DNA from: Alphaproteobacteria bacterium
GTDB taxonomy: Bacteria; Pseudomonadota; Alphaproteobacteria; Kiloniellales; J153
DNA: 8,762 nucleotides
Direction: 5' to 3'
NCBI GenBank assembly: GCA_003693905.1
Contig: RFLL01000432.1
Span: forward strand, 1-8,762
Shown here: piece after piece, positions 7,833-8,762 of the stretch
Layout of the letters: each line of letters opens with the position of its first letter
Numbering within the stretch: position 1 is the first letter of the stretch
Translations under genes and position numbers: made by a program
The notes under the pieces: generated by a model
What the model saw: the letters and a program-made list of their open reading frames with translations, nothing else
Databases searched by the model: none
What the model was told of the DNA's origin: nothing

Positions 7833-7860
7833 GTTTGTCGGAATCCCGGGAGTTTGTCGG
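7833..7860. repeat. 9-bp direct repeat adjoining the dcd promoter
   Basis: GTTTGTCGG occurs exactly at 7833-7841 and 7852-7860 (CCGACAAAC on the transcribed-gene strand), a period of 19 bp or nearly two helical turns. The 10 bp between copies contain the palindrome TCCCGGGA. The nearer copy ends 1 bp from the -35 hexamer, so the copies are centred at about -41 and -60 from the predicted start, where activators commonly bind. The regulator is not known to me. Confidence 0.6.
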
Positions 7861-7896
7861 GCCTCGCGAGGGATGGCCCCGGAAACCGCCGGGCCT

Positions 7897-8112
7897 TCAG
7901 GGCTTACGCTCGCGCAGCGGCACGGGGGGCGCCCCGGATTCGGGTCCGGCGACGGCCGCGGCTTCGTCGCGACCGCGAAGCTGAGCCTTGCGTCGACGCA
8001 GATTGGCCCGCAGGGCCTCGGCCAGCCGCGCCTCGCGCGCAGCGCGCGCCGCCGCCCCCTTGGCCCCGAGGCGCGGTCCGCGCGATGTCGGTCGGTCGTT
8101 GCGCTCGCTCAT
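7897..8112 (-). CDS. Small basic helical protein, function unknown
   Basis: A 71-residue arginine- and alanine-rich protein. Its centre, about residues 26-48 (AREARLAEALRANLRRRKAQ and a following LRGR), should form a long, strongly basic amphipathic helix. The C terminus is a short linker ending PPVPLRERKP. I recall similar short alphaproteobacterial proteins with an ARLAxALRANLRRRKAQ core, often near murA, which is the main reason for calling it real; I cannot confirm this by search. The positive charge would suit nucleic acid or ribosome binding, but that is inference. ATG 8112 is chosen over GTG 8124. No clear Shine-Dalgarno is present. The gene lies on the same strand as dcd, 255 bp upstream of it. 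Confidence 0.6.
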   Translation of the reverse strand: MSERNDRPTSRGPRLGAKGAAARAAREARLAEALRANLRRRKAQLRGRDEAAAVAGPESGAPPVPLRERKP

Positions 8113-8167
8113 GAGGGCGCACACTGCGCGGCGATCATGGCCGCGTCAAGACGGCGCCGGAGGAAAC

Positions 8168-8213
8168 GCCCCCCGGAACGCAGGCCCCCCGGGGAAGCGG
8201 CCCCCCGGAACGC
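8168..8213. repeat. 16-bp tandem repeat, three copies
   Basis: GCCCCCCGG begins at 8168, 8184 and 8200, an exact 16-bp period. Copies one and three share 14 bases, GCCCCCCGGAACGC. The middle copy diverges after the first nine bases (GCCCCCCGGGGAAGC). It is non-coding by the calls made here. Origin by replication slippage in GC-rich DNA is the simplest reading. Confidence 0.7.
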
Positions 8214-8263
8214 GCCCGTCCCGGACGGCGCGTCAGCGGGAACACGGGGGCGCCCCGGGACGG

Positions 8264-8285
8264 CGCGCCGTGGACGCGTGCGCCC
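8264..8285. repeat. 22-bp direct repeat, copy 1
   Basis: The 22 bases here recur at 8382-8403 with a single G-to-A change (GGACGCGTGCG against GGACGCATGCG). Copies are 118 bp apart, start to start, and lie upstream of tRNA-Thr. Shared core: CGCGCCGTGGACGC. Confidence 0.75.
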
Positions 8286-8381
8286 TTGGGGGGCGATGCC
8301 ACCTGCGGGGTGATGCGGGCCTTATTGGCTCTTGCCACAGACCGGGTGCCGGTGGCATGGTGCGGCCGCTTCGCGGGGTGC

Positions 8382-8403
8382 CGCGCCGTGGACGCATGCG
8401 CCC
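8382..8403. repeat. 22-bp direct repeat, copy 2
   Basis: Second copy of the repeat at 8264-8285, ending 15 bp before the tRNA-Thr gene. Its left edge also forms a small hairpin with the preceding bases (CGCGG 8372-8376, CCGCG 8381-8385, GGTG loop). Confidence 0.75.
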
Positions 8404-8418
8404 CCCGCATCTGCCCGT

Positions 8419-8490
8419 GCCGCCGTAGCTCAGGGGTAGAGCACACCCTTGGTAAGGGTGGGGTCGAAGGTTCGATTCCTTCCGGCGGCA
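8419..8490 (+). tRNA. tRNA-Thr (anticodon GGT)
   Basis: A complete cloverleaf can be drawn. The acceptor stem GCCGCCG (8419-8425) pairs with CGGCGGC (8483-8489). The D arm is GCTC/GAGC with loop AGGGGTA. The anticodon stem CACCC/GGGTG carries loop TTGGTAA with anticodon GGT at 8451-8453. The variable loop is GGGTC. The T arm GAAGG/CCTTC has loop TTCGATT. The discriminator is A8490 and CCA is encoded at 8491-8493. It reads threonine ACC and ACU codons. Four T residues follow the CCA, but no terminator hairpin is seen before pdxY. Confidence 0.98.
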
Positions 8491-8493
8491 CCA

Positions 8494-8616
8494 TTTTCCG
8501 AATCACCAACGCGAAGAGGGCGCGCCGCCGGGGCCCGATGCCGTGGCGATCGGCGCTTGCCGTCCCCTACCCTCTGGGCGGAGGGTGTGGCAAGGTGCGC
8601 CGGTCGAGGAGCGCCC
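8494..8616 (+). other. Spacer between tRNA-Thr and pdxY
   Basis: A 123-bp GC-rich spacer. It contains a small hairpin, ACCCTC (8569-8574) with GAGGGT (8581-8586) around a 6-nt loop, about 30 bp ahead of pdxY. No good promoter or T-tailed terminator is visible, so it is unclear whether pdxY has its own start site or is read from the tRNA promoter. Confidence 0.45.
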
Positions 8617-8762
8617 GTGCCCGTCCTGTCCATCCAGTCGAGGGTCGCCTACGGCCACGTCGGCAACGCCGCCGCCGTCTTCCCCTTGCAGCGCCTGGGC
8701 CGCGAGGTGTGGCCCGTCGATACCGTCACCTTCAGCAACCACCCGGCTTACGGCGGCTGGCG
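8617..8762 (+). CDS. pdxY: Pyridoxal kinase, N-terminal part (runs off right edge)
   Basis: Phosphorylates pyridoxal to pyridoxal 5'-phosphate in the vitamin B6 salvage pathway; a ribokinase-fold enzyme. Only 48 codons are in the window. They match the N terminus of PdxY/PdxK well: [20 protein letters not shown] at residues 3-22, then [20 protein letters not shown] and AYGGW, corresponding to the conserved IQSxVxYGHxGNxAAxFP, LGxxVWPxxTVxFSNHxxYG pattern. The GTG at 8617 is chosen as start: GAGGAG at 8606-8611 sits 5 nt upstream, and the protein then begins at the usual place. It is divergent from the main array. The choice of pdxY over pdxK is by similarity to the E. coli PdxY N terminus. 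Confidence 0.9.
   Translation, partial: MPVLSIQSRVAYGHVGNAAAVFPLQRLGREVWPVDTVTFSNHPAYGGW

Larger units (their letters stand above)
7642..7896 (-). other. Intergenic region upstream of dcd
   Basis: A 255-bp gap between the small basic protein gene and dcd. It holds a predicted promoter, a 9-bp direct repeat beside it, and a 10-bp palindrome CCTCGCGAGG at 7863-7872. The part between the promoter and dcd shows no strong hairpin followed by T residues and no recognisable riboswitch. A 62-codon minus-strand open frame (7831-7643) has no family-like features and I do not call it a gene. Confidence 0.6.
8113..8418. other. GC-rich, repeat-bearing spacer upstream of tRNA-Thr
   Basis: This 306-bp divergent spacer separates the small minus-strand gene from the plus-strand tRNA. 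It holds the 16-bp tandem repeat at 8168-8213, two 22-bp near-identical direct repeats, an 8-bp inverted repeat (ATGCCACC 8296-8303, GGTGGCAT 8351-8358), and a 9-bp inverted repeat (CCGTCCCGG 8216-8224, CCGGGACGG 8255-8263). A relatively AT-rich patch at 8320-8340 contains TTGGCT and TTGCCA, possible -35 elements for the tRNA, but no acceptable -10 lies at the right distance, so no promoter is called. Open frames here look like shadows. Confidence 0.55.

Noticed and set aside
8112..8149. TTGACG -35 with CAGTGT -10 just before the small basic protein gene
   Set aside because: The -35 and the 17-bp spacing are good, but the -10 matches only 2 of 6 and would imply a leaderless transcript. Not enough to call.
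6787..8313. Plus-strand 508-codon open frame
   Set aside because: Lies antisense to murA and dcd, which are certain, and continues through the spacer. Its composition is that of a shadow frame in GC-rich DNA, with no motif recognised.
8332..8358. Possible tRNA promoter TTGCCA to TGGCAT
   Set aside because: The spacer is only 15 bp and the -10 candidate matches just 3 of 6 consensus bases; the match is too weak.
8135..8509. Minus-strand 124-codon open frame containing [21 protein letters not shown]
   Set aside because: This peptide pattern is the antisense translation of a tRNA gene, a well-known false protein in databases. Here it is the complement of tRNA-Thr, and the rest is GC-rich spacer.
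8430..8633. Minus-strand open frame with [17 protein letters not shown]
   Set aside because: Another frame of the same tRNA antisense; no family-like content outside it.
8419..8762. Possible integration site at tRNA-Thr
   Set aside because: I looked for a duplicated tRNA 3' end, an integrase or a change in composition. None is seen; pdxY follows directly. The 22-bp repeats do not overlap the tRNA 3' end.

Overview
This window is a high-GC alphaproteobacterial chromosome segment. Gene order and protein style point to a Rhodospirillales-like organism, a placement made from recalled synteny and motifs rather than a search. It is mostly a conserved housekeeping neighbourhood. Apart from one divergent tRNA and one partial gene at the right edge, every protein gene lies on the minus strand in one long, tightly spaced array.

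Reading the minus strand in transcription order (right to left), the array starts with a small basic hypothetical protein (8112-7897). A 255-bp gap follows that holds a convincing promoter. Then come dcd (dCTP deaminase), murA (first committed step of peptidoglycan synthesis), a DUF2948 protein, hisG (short form) and hisD (first and last steps of histidine synthesis), a UPF0262 protein, and a low-molecular-weight-phosphatase-like protein. A 276-bp gap with a second good promoter leads to infA (IF-1), maf (nucleotide pyrophosphatase) and a shortened RNase E/G that runs off the left edge. Spacings of 8 to 40 bp and overlaps of 11 to 19 bp suggest co-transcription and translational coupling within the two blocks dcd to phosphatase and infA to rng.

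On the plus strand, to the right, lie tRNA-Thr(GGT) (8419-8490, with an encoded CCA) and the first 48 codons of pdxY (pyridoxal kinase). The 306-bp spacer between the small minus-strand gene and the tRNA is very GC-rich. It contains a three-copy 16-bp tandem repeat and a pair of almost identical 22-bp direct repeats.

I found no mobile element, CRISPR array, toxin-antitoxin module or defence system, and nothing that looks like a new multi-gene system. The best leads are regulatory or structural: a 9-bp direct repeat at 19-bp period abutting the predicted dcd promoter, a 14-bp perfect palindrome in the infA leader, the RNase E/G that lacks the region holding the 5'-sensor residues, and the repeats upstream of the tRNA.
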